From F1-60-MAGs149 sp037133755 (GTDB lineage Bacteria; Actinomycetota; Thermoleophilia; Gaiellales; F1-60-MAGs149), in the NCBI GenBank assembly GCA_037133755.1, contig JBAXNN010000010.1, forward strand, positions 31,897-95,896: a DNA stretch of 64,000 nucleotides, read 5' to 3'. The position numbers and the translations under genes are program-made. Of this stretch, positions 48,225-57,996 are shown piece by piece. The stretch's first letter is position 1; every line of letters begins with the position of its first letter. The notes under the pieces were generated by a model, which ran no database searches, was not told the DNA's origin, and worked only from the letters and a program-made list of their open reading frames with translations.

Positions 48225-49651
48225 GCCCCGAACGCCTCCGCATCCCAGGTCTCAAGGTTCTGCTTGACCTGCGCCATGAACTGCGACGCGTAGGCGCCGT
48301 CGATCAGACGATGGTCGAAGCTGAGCGAGATGTACATCATCGGGCGGATTGCGATCGCCTCGGTGCCCTCGGGGCCGCTGATCACCATCGGGCGGCGCAC
48401 GATCGCGCCGGTATCGAGGATGCCGACCTGGCCGACGGGAATGATCGGCGTGCCGTAGAGCGAGCCGAACACACCGGGATTCGTGATCGTGAACGTGCCA
48501 CCTGTGAGGTCGTCGATGCCGAGCTTCTTGCTGCGACCACGCACGGCGAAGTCGGCGACGGCCTGCGCGAGGCCGAGCAGGTTGAGCGACTCGGCGTTCT
48601 TGATCGACGGCACGAGCAGGCCCTTGCCGTCATCGACGGCGACAGCCATGCCGAGATTCACATAGCGCTTGATGACGGCCTCGCCCTCGCGGACCTCGGC
48701 GTTCATCCAGGGCCACAACGCGAGTGCGTCGACGGTGGCCTTCATGATGAACGGCAGGAACGAGAGGTTCACGCCGTGCGTCGCCTTGAACTTCGGCTTG
48801 AGCTGGCTGCGGATCTCGGTGACGCGACCGAGGTCGACCTCCCAGACCTGCGTGACGTGCGCGGCCGTATCGATCGACTCGCGCATGTGCTTTGCCGTGA
48901 CCTGACGCACGCGGGAGAACGTGTAGATCTCCTCGCCGGCGCCGGCGGTCGTCGCCTCGGCCGGAGCGGCTGGAGCAATAGGCGTCGGAGCGGCGGGCGC
49001 AGCGGGCACGGGCGGAGCAGCCTGTACGGGCGGCGCGGCTGCGGGCGGGACCACGGCGGTCGGCTCGGCCGACGGCGCTGCCAGGGCACCACCCGAGGCT
49101 TGCGCGGCGAGATGGTTCTCGACGTCCTTCTTCGTTACGCGACCACCGCGGCCCGTACCGCTGATCTGCGTGATGTCCAGGCCGTGCTCGGTGAGCATGC
49201 GTGCCACGACCGGCGAGACGAACGCGCGGCCTTCGGCATCCTCGACCGACGTCACCGGCGCGGCAGCCACGGGCGCTGGCGCGGCAGCAACCGGCGCAGC
49301 CTCAACCGGTGCGGCAGCAACGGGTGCAGCCTCCACGGGCGCAGGCGCCTCGGCGACGGGCGCAGCGGCAACCGGTGCCGCAGCGGCGGGCGTGGCAGAG
49401 AGGTCGGTCGAGAGCACAGCGATGCGCGTCTCCACATCGACCGTCACGCCCTCGGCAACGAGGATTTCGATCACCACGCCCGTGGCGGGCGACGGCACCT
49501 CCGTGTCGACCTTGTCGGTCGAGATCTCGACGATCGTCTCGTCGGCCTGCACGGTGTCACCCACCTGCTTGAGCCAACGCGAGATCGTTCCCTCGGTGAC
49601 ACTCGACCCCATCTGGGGCATAACCACATCAATCGTGCTCGCGACCGCCAT
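48221..49651 (-). CDS. 2-oxoacid dehydrogenase E2 (dihydrolipoamide acyltransferase)
   Basis: 476-aa E2 component. One lipoyl domain (about 1-80) carries the lipoylated lysine in EISTDKVDTEVP. A long Ala/Pro linker follows, then a peripheral-subunit-binding domain (RAFVSPVVARMLTEHGLDI), a second Ala/Pro linker and the catalytic domain (about 245-475) with the active-site histidine in SFDHRLIDGAYASQFM. The family (succinyl, acetyl or branched-chain) cannot be decided. The ATG has a GGAGG site. First gene of the lipoylation operon; E1 and E3 are not in the window. Confidence 0.93.
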   Translation of the reverse strand: MAVASTIDVVMPQMGSSVTEGTISRWLKQVGDTVQADETIVEISTDKVDTEVPSPATGVVIEILVAEGVTVDVETRIAVLSTDLSATPAAAAPVAAAPVAEAPAPVEAAPVAAAPVEAAPVAAAPAPVAAAPVTSVEDAEGRAFVSPVVARMLTEHGLDITQISGTGRGGRVTKKDVENHLAAQASGGALAAPSAEPTAVVPPAAAPPVQAAPPVPAAPAAPTPIAPAAPAEATTAGAGEEIYTFSRVRQVTAKHMRESIDTAAHVTQVWEVDLGRVTEIRSQLKPKFKATHGVNLSFLPFIMKATVDALALWPWMNAEVREGEAVIKRYVNLGMAVAVDDGKGLLVPSIKNAESLNLLGLAQAVADFAVRGRSKKLGIDDLTGGTFTITNPGVFGSLYGTPIIPVGQVGILDTGAIVRRPMVISGPEGTEAIAIRPMMYISLSFDHRLIDGAYASQFMAQVKQNLETWDAEAFGA

Positions 49652-49746
49652 CGCAGGACCTCCGTCAGGGTCGAAGCGGCAAGTAGGTGTACCCTAGCGC
49701 CCCTTCGCCCCGACCGCAGAGTGCGGCCGAACCGACGGGCATGGCG

Positions 49747-49752
49747 AATACT
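49747..49752 (+). promoter_or_regulatory. Putative -10 hexamer for leaderless ABC exporter transcript
   Basis: AATACT ends 7 nt before the ATG at 49760. Confidence 0.4.
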
Positions 49753-49759
49753 GGTGGGA

Positions 49760-50650
49760 ATGTCCGAAGTCGCGCAGCTCCGCGGGGTCTCCAAGCGCTT
49801 CGGCGACTTCACCGCGCTCGATGCGATCGACCTGACTGTCTCGCCCGGCGAGATCCGCGGCTTCCTGGGCCCCAACGGCGCCGGCAAGACCACGGCGATG
49901 CGCATTCTCGTCGGTCTCCTCCAGGCCGACGCAGGCACCGTGGAGGTGCTGGGCGGTAATCCGCGGCGAGACCATCAGGTGCGGGCCGATCTCGGCTTCC
50001 TCCCGTCGGACCCCGGGCTCTACGGCCGGATGCGCGGTGCCGAGCTGCTGGATCACTTCGCGGCGCTGTCGCAACGTGAGCCAGTGCTCCGCGAGCGCGC
50101 CTGCGCGCTGCTGCGCATGGACGACGCCGACCTCGCTCGGCCGGTGCGCACGTACTCCAAGGGCATGCGCCAGAAGATCGGCGTCCTCCAGGCCGTTCAG
50201 CACGACCCGACGCTGCTCATCCTCGACGAACCGGGCGAGGGTCTCGATCCGCTGGTCCTGGCCGGACTGGTCGAGCTGTTGCGCGATCGTCGCGATGCAG
50301 GTCGCTCCATCCTGTTCTCTAGCCACGTGTTGGCCGAAGTTGCCGCGCTCTGCGATCGCGTCACGATGATCCGCAACGGCCGCATCATCGGCGAGGGCAC
50401 CATCGCCGAGCTGTCCGACCAGCAGGCACGAACCGTGATCGTCCAGCTCGCCGATGCCTCTGCGACAGTCGACCTCCCGGGGTGCACGCTGGTCGACCGC
50501 ACCGGCGGCCGCGTGACGCTGACGCACCATGGCGAGGTCCGTCCGCTACTCGCCGCACTGGCCGCGCTCGACGTGCGCGACGTGCGGATCGAAGAGGTCT
50601 CGCTCGACACCGTGTTCATGGACTACTACCGCGACGAGGCGACCGCATGA
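49760..50650 (+). CDS. ABC transporter ATP-binding protein (exporter type)
   Basis: 296-aa ATPase. Walker A GPNGAGKTTAM, Q-loop region LGFLPSDPGLYG, signature YSKGMRQKIG, Walker B LLILDEPGEGLDP and H-loop SSHVLAEV. About 75 C-terminal residues form the accessory domain common in drug- or ABC-2-type ATPases. ATG at 49760 begins the domain. The substrate is unknown. Its partner permease overlaps the stop (ATGA). Confidence 0.93.
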   Translation: MSEVAQLRGVSKRFGDFTALDAIDLTVSPGEIRGFLGPNGAGKTTAMRILVGLLQADAGTVEVLGGNPRRDHQVRADLGFLPSDPGLYGRMRGAELLDHFAALSQREPVLRERACALLRMDDADLARPVRTYSKGMRQKIGVLQAVQHDPTLLILDEPGEGLDPLVLAGLVELLRDRRDAGRSILFSSHVLAEVAALCDRVTMIRNGRIIGEGTIAELSDQQARTVIVQLADASATVDLPGCTLVDRTGGRVTLTHHGEVRPLLAALAALDVRDVRIEEVSLDTVFMDYYRDEATA

Positions 50651-51444
50651 ATGGCCCGCTGATTGCCCGCCTTGTGCGTGAGCAGCGTGTGCGCCTGCCG
50701 CTCGAGATTCTGCTGATTGGCGCCTGGGGCTTCCTGCTCGTCGCTGTGTTCGCGACGAGCGACGTCTTTACGAAGCAACTCGAGGCGCAGGCCAAGCAAT
50801 TCGGCGGCCTGCTCGATCTGATCGGGCTAGATCCGCTCGCACAGTGGGCCTCGATCGGATTCCAGCACCCGATCTTCCTGCTCGGTGGCGGACTCTTCGC
50901 CGTGGGCGTTGGCATCCGCGCGATCGCCGGCGAGCTCGAGGCAGGATCGCTGGCCCTGGCGCTGTCGCGGCCGATTGCCCGCCGCACCTGGTTCCTGTCC
51001 CACCTGCTCGTCCTGGTCGTGGGTTGTCTGATCATCAGCGAGGCCTATGCGCTCGGGTGCCTGCTCGCGACCGCGTTCACGTCACCGATGGGGCACCTGG
51101 AAGCGAGTTGGATGCTGCTCGCCGGCGCGCAGGGCGGCCTGCTGCTGCTCGCACTCGGCGGCATTGCGTTCGTCATCAGCGCCTTCTCCTCCGAGCGAGG
51201 CCGCGCGCTGTCGTGGACCGTCGGCATCGTCGTGATCCTCTACGCCGGCAATTTCCTGCTGCCGCTCTGGGGCCCCACGAAGGAGCTGGCCAAGATCTCG
51301 CCGTTCGGTTGGTTCAACCCCGCACCGCTCCTGCAGCGAGGCGACGTCGCCTGGGGCGACTGGGTCGTGCTGGCGCTCTACGCAGCAATCCCACTCGCCG
51401 TCGCTGCGTGGCAGTTCGCGCGCCGCGATCTCGCCGGCGGCTAG
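50647..51444 (+). CDS. ABC-2-type transporter permease
   Basis: 265-aa membrane protein with about six helices and the layout of ABC-2 family permeases: a long extracytoplasmic region after helix one, AIAGELEAGSLALALSRPIA just before helix three, and FGWFNPAPLLQ near the end. It works with the ATPase encoded immediately upstream as a two-gene exporter. Confidence 0.88.
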   Translation: MNGPLIARLVREQRVRLPLEILLIGAWGFLLVAVFATSDVFTKQLEAQAKQFGGLLDLIGLDPLAQWASIGFQHPIFLLGGGLFAVGVGIRAIAGELEAGSLALALSRPIARRTWFLSHLLVLVVGCLIISEAYALGCLLATAFTSPMGHLEASWMLLAGAQGGLLLLALGGIAFVISAFSSERGRALSWTVGIVVILYAGNFLLPLWGPTKELAKISPFGWFNPAPLLQRGDVAWGDWVVLALYAAIPLAVAAWQFARRDLAGG

Positions 51445-51448
51445 ACGC

Positions 51449-51709
51449 TTAGCGCGGCTGGCGTGTGAGGCGCGTGACCGGCTGACGACTGCGCGTGGCG
51501 TCGACGACTCGCGCCGGGCCACGACGACCGCGCGGACGCCCCGGGCCGGGGCGCCACGGGCGCGGGCGGAGGTTGCTGCCGCCACCGCCGCCGTCGGACT
51601 CCTCGACGTCGTCCTCGCCCTTGCCGAGCATCATCCACGTGACGAAGCCGAACAGGCCGAGGCCGAGCAGCAGATGCGCGCCACCGAAGATCACGTAGAG
51701 CCAGCCCAT
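51449..51709 (-). CDS. Small membrane protein with basic, glycine/proline-rich tail
   Basis: 86-aa protein, starting MGWLYVIFGGAHLLLGLGLF; one membrane segment (about 3-26), an acidic stretch GKGEDDVEESD, a glycine run, then a strongly basic Arg/Pro-rich tail rich in RPGPGRPRGRR. No family recognised. Hydrophobic start plus basic tail suggests a membrane protein with a cytoplasmic nucleic-acid- or lipid-contacting end. It converges with the ABC permease gene five bases away; an ATG three codons earlier (51718) is an alternative start. Confidence 0.6.
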   Translation of the reverse strand: MGWLYVIFGGAHLLLGLGLFGFVTWMMLGKGEDDVEESDGGGGGSNLRPRPWRPGPGRPRGRRGPARVVDATRSRQPVTRLTRQPR

Positions 51710-51757
51710 TCGATGCATCGTTGGCCGGGGTGCCCTCGGAAGTCAAGAGGAGAACCG

Positions 51758-51788
51758 CTTCCTGACGGGGTCTGACCCCATGAGGAAG
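51758..51788. repeat. Solo REP-like hairpin related to the GGGGTCAGACCC family
   Basis: A single near-palindrome with core GGGGTCTGACCCC, flanked by CTTCCT and AGGAAG in complementary positions. It shares the core of the three paired elements but not their outer arms, and has no partner copy. It is in the divergent gap upstream of the zinc-ribbon gene. Confidence 0.6.
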
Positions 51789-51798
51789 TTGATCCCCG

Positions 51799-51804
51799 TA
51801 CGCT
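51799..51804 (+). promoter_or_regulatory. Putative -10 hexamer for leaderless zinc-ribbon gene transcript
   Basis: TACGCT ends 6 nt before the ATG at 51811. Confidence 0.5.
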
Positions 51805-51810
51805 GTCGCC

Positions 51811-52113
51811 ATGGACAAGGACGACAAGCGACGCGTTCTCGGCGATGCGATCATCCTCTGCGGGACGTGCGGCTTCGCCAAGCGCTACATGGAGCTTGAG
51901 GGGCCGCCCGACCTCGATACCTGCCCGGACTGCAACAGCCCGATGATCAAGGACTGCCCGGCCTGCCACGCGCCGATGCGGTCGATCATGCAGGTCGACT
52001 GCCGCGTGTGCGGTGAGCCGCTTCGGGAGGGCGAGCTCTTCGGGGTACCTATCCGGCGCAAGGCCGAGCCGTCCGACAAGGGTCCCGTTCAGCTGCCGGG
52101 CAATGACGACTAA
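51811..52113 (+). CDS. Small protein with four CxxC zinc-ribbon knuckles
   Basis: 100-aa cytoplasmic protein. Cysteine pairs are CGTC, CPDC, CPAC and CRVC at roughly even spacing over residues 17-70, able to bind two zinc ions as two ribbons. DUF2321-like proteins have a similar layout. The tail is charged and probably disordered. The function is unknown; nucleic-acid or protein contact is the common role of such ribbons. Convergent with the hydroxyacid dehydrogenase gene, which ends one base later. Confidence 0.8.
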   Translation: MDKDDKRRVLGDAIILCGTCGFAKRYMELEGPPDLDTCPDCNSPMIKDCPACHAPMRSIMQVDCRVCGEPLREGELFGVPIRRKAEPSDKGPVQLPGNDD

Positions 52114-52992
52114 CTAGTCAGGCTGTACGTCACCCCGGCCGATGCGGCCAAGGGCAGACGAGTCTTCTTCGCCATAGCCCGCGGCGATCAGCGCGTCCTG
52201 CCAGGCCGCGACGATGCGGGTGAGGCGCAGGTCGAGACCTACTGCCTCGCCTTCGTCGATCGCGATGCCTAGGTCCTTGCGGTGCAGCACGGTGCGGAAA
52301 CCGGCCGGGTACTCATGCGAGATGTACTTCGGCGAACGCGTGCGCAGGATCCACGAATCGGCGGCGCCACCGGAGAGTGCCCCCACGAGTGCCTCCATCG
52401 GCAGACCGGCCTTCTCGGCGTAGGCGAGGCCCTCACCGACCGAGGCGTACGTGCCGCTGATGATGATCTGGTTGACGGCCTTTGCCGCCTGGCCGGCGCC
52501 CGTCGGACCGAGGTGCGTGATCGTCTTGCAGAACGCCTCGAGGATCGGCTTCGCTGTTGCGAACGCCGCCTCGGAGCCACCGACGAACGCGGTGCAGACG
52601 CCGTTCTTGGCACCCTCGGCACCACCCGACAGCGGCGCGTCAACGACCTCGACTGCCTTACCCGCCAGCGCCTCGGCGAGCATCTTCTCGGCACTCGGCG
52701 ACACGGTCGAGCAGTCCAGCAGCACCGCGCCATCGCGAATGCCCTCGATCACGCCGTGATCGCCGAGGACGACCGCCTCGAGATCGGGCGTGTCGGAGAC
52801 GCACGTCACGACGACGTCGGCATCGCGCGCAGCGTCGGCGGGCGACTCCGCACGGCGCGCACCGCGTGCGACCAGGTCGTCGCCCTTCGCCGCGGTCCGG
52901 TTCCACACCGCGACCTCATGGCCGGCATCCATGAGGTGCCCGGCCATCGGGCCGCCCATGGTGCCGAGACCGATGCACCCGACGCGGGCCAT
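52114..52992 (-). CDS. 3-hydroxyisobutyrate/tartronate-semialdehyde reductase-family dehydrogenase
   Basis: 292-aa beta-hydroxyacid dehydrogenase. N-terminal VGCIGLGTMGGPMAGHLMDA is the NAD(P) motif, DAPLSGGAEGAKNG the substrate motif, and the catalytic lysine is in GQAAKAVNQII. FRTVLHRKDLGIAI is the C-terminal cofactor-contact block. Possible substrates are 3-hydroxyisobutyrate, tartronate semialdehyde or gamma-hydroxybutyrate. ATG at 52992 overlaps the ASCH gene stop. Confidence 0.92.
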   Translation of the reverse strand: MARVGCIGLGTMGGPMAGHLMDAGHEVAVWNRTAAKGDDLVARGARRAESPADAARDADVVVTCVSDTPDLEAVVLGDHGVIEGIRDGAVLLDCSTVSPSAEKMLAEALAGKAVEVVDAPLSGGAEGAKNGVCTAFVGGSEAAFATAKPILEAFCKTITHLGPTGAGQAAKAVNQIIISGTYASVGEGLAYAEKAGLPMEALVGALSGGAADSWILRTRSPKYISHEYPAGFRTVLHRKDLGIAIDEGEAVGLDLRLTRIVAAWQDALIAAGYGEEDSSALGRIGRGDVQPD

Positions 52993-53336
52993 CAGCGGAT
53001 CTCCGAGAAGTGGATCACGGTCACGGTGTCGTCCTCCCGGACGTCGCGGTTGTACAGCTTGCGGAGGAAGTCCACGAACTCGTCGAGCGTGCGTAGCGAG
53101 GCGTTCTCGTGCTGCATCTCGCGGGGCGAGACGTCGCCGAGCGGCTTCACCTCGACCTTGTCGATCACGGCGTCGAAGACGCGCTCGCGCGGCCCGAAGC
53201 GCTGGCCCACGAGCACGGCGACGATCATGCCCTTCTCGTACTTGCCGCTCTTGTCGCCCAGCCGGATCGTGACCGTCTTGCGACGGCTCTTGATCTGGTC
53301 GGCGACCAGCGGGGAGTAGAACATCAGCGCGATCAT
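52992..53336 (-). CDS. ASCH-domain (PUA-like) protein
   Basis: 114-aa protein of the ASCH superfamily, starting MIALMFYSPLVADQIKSRRK; the RKTVTIRLGDKSGKYEKG stretch is the conserved G-K-T-x-T-x-R region, followed by PREMQHENASLRT. Relatives bind RNA or act as amidohydrolases on modified nucleosides such as acetylcytidine. ATG at 53336 follows a GGAGG site; the frame upstream of it is not family-like. Coupled to the dehydrogenase downstream by ATGA. Confidence 0.85.
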   Translation of the reverse strand: MIALMFYSPLVADQIKSRRKTVTIRLGDKSGKYEKGMIVAVLVGQRFGPRERVFDAVIDKVEVKPLGDVSPREMQHENASLRTLDEFVDFLRKLYNRDVREDDTVTVIHFSEIR

Positions 53337-53416
53337 CGGACCTCCGGCCTTTCTGTATCGGCATCGTATCCGGCGCAGGCGCGCGCTGTGGCCTGACCGC
53401 GTGATCAGGGCTCCCG

Positions 53417-53422
53417 TAGACT
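53417..53422 (+). promoter_or_regulatory. Putative promoter (-10) for the first MFS gene
   Basis: TAGACT ends 6 nt before the ATG at 53429; CTGACC at 53393-53398 is a fair -35 with 18-nt spacing. Confidence 0.55.
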
Positions 53423-53428
53423 GCCGCA

Positions 53429-54589
53429 ATGCGCCGGCTCTACCTCGCCGTCTCGACGACCATGTTCGTCGACTCGCTGCTGTACCTCGCGATCATTCCG
53501 CTGCTGCCGTGGTACGCCGAGCAGTACAACCTCTCGACCTTCCAGGCCGCCGTGCTGCTGGCGGGCTATCCGATCACCTTCCTGTTGGTCACGACGCCCG
53601 CGGGCTGGCTGGCCGGACGGGTTGGTGCACGCCGCGTGGTGATCGGCGGCATCTGCTTCTTCATCGCCGCGACCGTCCTCTTCGCCTGGGCACCAAGCGC
53701 CAATACGATCATCGTCGCGCGCCTCCTGCAGGGCGTGGGCGGCGGCGTCGGGTGGGCCGCCGCAATGTCGTGGATGACGGGCAACACGCCGCCCGAGCGT
53801 CGCTCGCGCGCGGTGGGCATGGTCTCGGGCGTCACGTCGGCGGGCGCGGTTGCCGGCCCACTGCTCGGCGCCTTAGCCGGCGCGACATCGACCACGCTCG
53901 CCTTTGGCATCGCCGGCGCGATCGGCGTCGTCGCCCTCGGCGCGACGCTGCTGGCACCCGCTGGTGCTCAGCTGCCGCGCGACCCTGCTCTGCACACCAC
54001 GCTGGGACGACTGCTCCGCCACCCGCTCGTGATTGCGTCGCTCGCGTTCTCGCTGGCCGATGCTGCTGGCGTCGCGGCGGTCGACCTCTTGGCGCCACTG
54101 CACCTTGGCGCGAATGGCGTCAGCTCGACCACGATTGGCATTGCGATCGGCGCGGGCGCGGTGCTCGGGATCATCGCCTCGCAGATCGCCGGCCGCGTCG
54201 GCGAACGCGTCGGCTCGTTTCCCGTAGCCATCACGGGTGGCATCGGCCTCGGCCTGATGCCCGCCCTGTTGATCCTGCCGCTGCCGGACTGGGGCGTCCT
54301 GGCCATCCTCGTGCTGATCGGTCCGTTCTTTCCGATCCTGATGACGGGCGTCTTCCCACTGATGACCGCAGCGGCCGACGACCTCGGCCTGTCGCACGGC
54401 ACAGCGAATGCACTGCCAAACATGGTCTGGTCGGCTGGGTTTGCCGCGATTCCGCTGATCATCGCGCCGATCGCCACGACCTTCACCGATACCGCCGCCT
54501 ACGCACTCGCCGCTGGCACCGTCGCGATTCTGCTTGCGGTCGCTGTGATCATGCGGTCGCGCGCGCGCCAGCTGTCGCTGTCGCACTAG
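53429..54589 (+). CDS. Major facilitator superfamily transporter, copy 1
   Basis: 386-aa transporter with 12 predicted helices. The loop 2-3 motif is GWLAGRVGARRVVIGG (motif A, GxLxDRxGRR-like), and helix 5 has GVTSAGAVAGPLLGALAG, the antiporter-like motif C. It ends RSRARQLSLSH. Its neighbour has the same length and near-identical N- and C-terminal patterns, so the two are a tandem duplication. Substrate unknown; efflux of a drug or metabolite is most likely. Confidence 0.9.
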   Translation: MRRLYLAVSTTMFVDSLLYLAIIPLLPWYAEQYNLSTFQAAVLLAGYPITFLLVTTPAGWLAGRVGARRVVIGGICFFIAATVLFAWAPSANTIIVARLLQGVGGGVGWAAAMSWMTGNTPPERRSRAVGMVSGVTSAGAVAGPLLGALAGATSTTLAFGIAGAIGVVALGATLLAPAGAQLPRDPALHTTLGRLLRHPLVIASLAFSLADAAGVAAVDLLAPLHLGANGVSSTTIGIAIGAGAVLGIIASQIAGRVGERVGSFPVAITGGIGLGLMPALLILPLPDWGVLAILVLIGPFFPILMTGVFPLMTAAADDLGLSHGTANALPNMVWSAGFAAIPLIIAPIATTFTDTAAYALAAGTVAILLAVAVIMRSRARQLSLSH

Positions 54590-54606
54590 CTCCAACGTGG
54601 CCGGGA

Positions 54607-54612
54607 TAGACT
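54607..54612 (+). promoter_or_regulatory. Putative -10 hexamer for the second MFS gene
   Basis: TAGACT, identical to the first copy, ends 6 nt before the ATG at 54619. Confidence 0.5.
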
Positions 54613-54618
54613 CGCCTG

Positions 54619-55779
54619 ATGCAGCGGATCCGCCTCGCCGTCGGTACGACGATGTTCATCGACGGCCTGCTGTATCTGGCGATCTTCCCGCTGCTGCCGA
54701 TCTTCACGGAGCAGTACGACCTCTCCAAGCTCGATGCCGCGATCTTGCTGTCGGCGTATCAGGTCACCTTCGTCGTCATCGCGATTCCCGCCGGGTGGCT
54801 TGCGGGGCGCTTCGGCCCGCGACACGTCGTGATCACCGGGCTCGCGTGCTTCGTCTTGGCGGCAGCGCTCTTCGCTGTCGCGCCAACCTTCGGCGTACTC
54901 ATCGCCGCTCGTGCGCTGCAGGGCGTCGCCGGTGGCTGCGGCTGGTCGGCGGCGATGTCATGGCTGACGGAGAACACCGAGCGGGAGCGCCGGTCGCGCA
55001 CCGTCGGGCTGATGTCCGGGCTCTCGGCCGCGGGCGCAGTGGGCGGACCGGTGATCGGCGCGCTCGCCGCAGCGACCAGCGTCCTCCTGGCGTTCTCGCT
55101 CGTCGCCGTGATCGGCATCGGCGCGCTGCTGCTCGCGCTGCTGGCTCCTGCTGGGCGGACGCCTGCCCCCGGACCATCGATGGTCAAGACGCTGCGTGCG
55201 CTGCTCGGGCACCCCACGATGATCACGTCGATGTGCTTCGCTTTCACGGTTGCGATCTGCTTCGCGACCGTCGATCTCCTTGCGGTGCTGGAGCTCGGAT
55301 CGCGCGGCGTCAGCGCGACCACCCTCGGCCTGATTCTGTCGACCGGTGCGCTGCTCGGCGTCGGCGTGGGCGCGATCTCGGGGCGCCTCGGTGAGCGGAT
55401 CGGCAGTTTCGGCCTGTGCCTCCTCGGTGCTGCGGGCTTGGTCGCGATCACAGCGCTGCTCGCCTTCCCCTTGCCGATCTGGGCGATCGCGGTCGGCATC
55501 ATGCTGATCGGTCCGCTGTTTCCCTTGCTGATGACGGGGATCTACCCGCTCGTCGCCAGCGCCTCGGATGATCTGAGCGTGCCCCACGGAACCGCCAACG
55601 GGGTGATCAACATCTTCTGGACGGGGGCAACGGCGATCGTGCCACTGGCGGCCGCCCAGATCGCCGATGCGTACGGTGATGCGGCTGCCTATGGGACCGC
55701 AGCGGTCGTAACCGTCATGCTGATCGCAATCGCTGTGTTTATGCGGTCTCGCGCAAGAAATCTGTCACTCTCGCACTAA
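54619..55779 (+). CDS. Major facilitator superfamily transporter, copy 2
   Basis: 386-aa paralogue of the preceding gene, with matching blocks GWLAGRFGPRHVVI, WSAAMSWLTENT, LSAAGAVGGPVIGALAA and the ending RSRARNLSLSH. Sequence has diverged in most helices, so a different substrate or a heteromeric partnership is possible. Its last codons contain the left half of a second CIRCE-like element. Confidence 0.9.
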   Translation: MQRIRLAVGTTMFIDGLLYLAIFPLLPIFTEQYDLSKLDAAILLSAYQVTFVVIAIPAGWLAGRFGPRHVVITGLACFVLAAALFAVAPTFGVLIAARALQGVAGGCGWSAAMSWLTENTERERRSRTVGLMSGLSAAGAVGGPVIGALAAATSVLLAFSLVAVIGIGALLLALLAPAGRTPAPGPSMVKTLRALLGHPTMITSMCFAFTVAICFATVDLLAVLELGSRGVSATTLGLILSTGALLGVGVGAISGRLGERIGSFGLCLLGAAGLVAITALLAFPLPIWAIAVGIMLIGPLFPLLMTGIYPLVASASDDLSVPHGTANGVINIFWTGATAIVPLAAAQIADAYGDAAAYGTAAVVTVMLIAIAVFMRSRARNLSLSH

Positions 55780-55788
55780 GAGTGCCGG
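55762..55788 (+). promoter_or_regulatory. Degenerate second CIRCE element upstream of groES
   Basis: CTGTCACTC, exactly nine bases, then GAGTGCCGG. It keeps the CACTC-N9-GAGTG core of the HrcA operator. It overlaps the last codons and stop of the second MFS gene, upstream of the groE -35. Confidence 0.5.
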
Positions 55789-55795
55789 TTCCCGG

Positions 55796-55824
55796 TTGCG
55801 AACCTGCGATAGGGTTCGTATAGT
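55796..55824 (+). promoter_or_regulatory. groESL promoter
   Basis: TTGCGA (55796-55801), 17-nt spacer, TATAGT (55819-55824): a good vegetative promoter with start expected at about 55831, inside the CIRCE operator. Confidence 0.8.
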
Positions 55825-55829
55825 CCCGG

Positions 55830-55856
55830 TTGGCACTCGTCAAGCGAGAGTGCCAA
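55830..55856 (+). promoter_or_regulatory. CIRCE operator (HrcA binding site)
   Basis: TTGGCACTC-N9-GAGTGCCAA is a perfect inverted repeat, extended to 11-bp arms by flanking GG/CC. It matches the consensus TTAGCACTC-N9-GAGTGCTAA and sits at the transcription start, so HrcA would repress groESL until heat shock. Confidence 0.92.
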
Positions 55857-55896
55857 CCAGTTTCTCACCATTCAACCCTTGACCTTGGAGGTCAGC

Positions 55897-56208
55897 ATGA
55901 ACCTCAAGCCGCTTGGCGATCGCGTGATCGCCGAAGTGCAGGCGGAGGAGCAGACGACGGCCAGTGGCATCGTCCTCCCCGAGACCGCGCAGGAGAAGCC
56001 CCAGCGCGCCACGATCCTCGCCGTTGGCTCCGGCCACTATGAGTTCGGCCATCACGTGCCGCTCGAGGTTGCAGTCGGCGACCAGATCCTCTTCTCGAAG
56101 TACGGCGGCACGGAGATCAAGGAAGGCGGCAAGGACTATCTGATCCTCCGCGAGTCCGACATTCTCGCCGTCGTCGGCAGCAGTAAGCCCGCCAAGGGCA
56201 AGAAGTAA
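55897..56208 (+). CDS. groES: Co-chaperonin GroES
   Basis: 103-aa co-chaperonin forming the lid of the GroEL cage. It starts MNLKPLGDRVIAEVQAEEQT, followed by the mobile loop TASGIVLPETAQEKPQ and the C-terminal DYLILRESDILAV. ATG at 55897 has GGAGG 6 nt upstream; an in-frame ATG-like start six codons earlier is not supported. First gene of groESL under CIRCE control. Confidence 0.96.
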   Translation: MNLKPLGDRVIAEVQAEEQTTASGIVLPETAQEKPQRATILAVGSGHYEFGHHVPLEVAVGDQILFSKYGGTEIKEGGKDYLILRESDILAVVGSSKPAKGKK

Positions 56209-56237
56209 TCCACTCCCTTCCTGACTGAGGAATTCTC

Positions 56238-57872
<1,635 letters not shown>

Positions 57873-57912
57873 GAAGGCGATTCGGGCTCTGCCTGAATCA
57901 CCGCTCGACCCT

Positions 57913-57942
57913 GAAGGGCCTCGGCTTCGGCCGGGGCCCTTC
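57913..57942 (+). terminator. Intrinsic terminator of groESL
   Basis: Stem GAAGGGCC...GGCCCTTC, continuing inward through a T-G wobble to CGGC-TTCG-GCCG, a stable UUCG tetraloop hairpin. A short T-containing tract (CGCATTTCT) follows. Confidence 0.8.
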
Positions 57943-57996
57943 GCATTTCTACGACTCCTGCGACACTGCAGGCACACCGACGCAAAGGAGGCCTCC

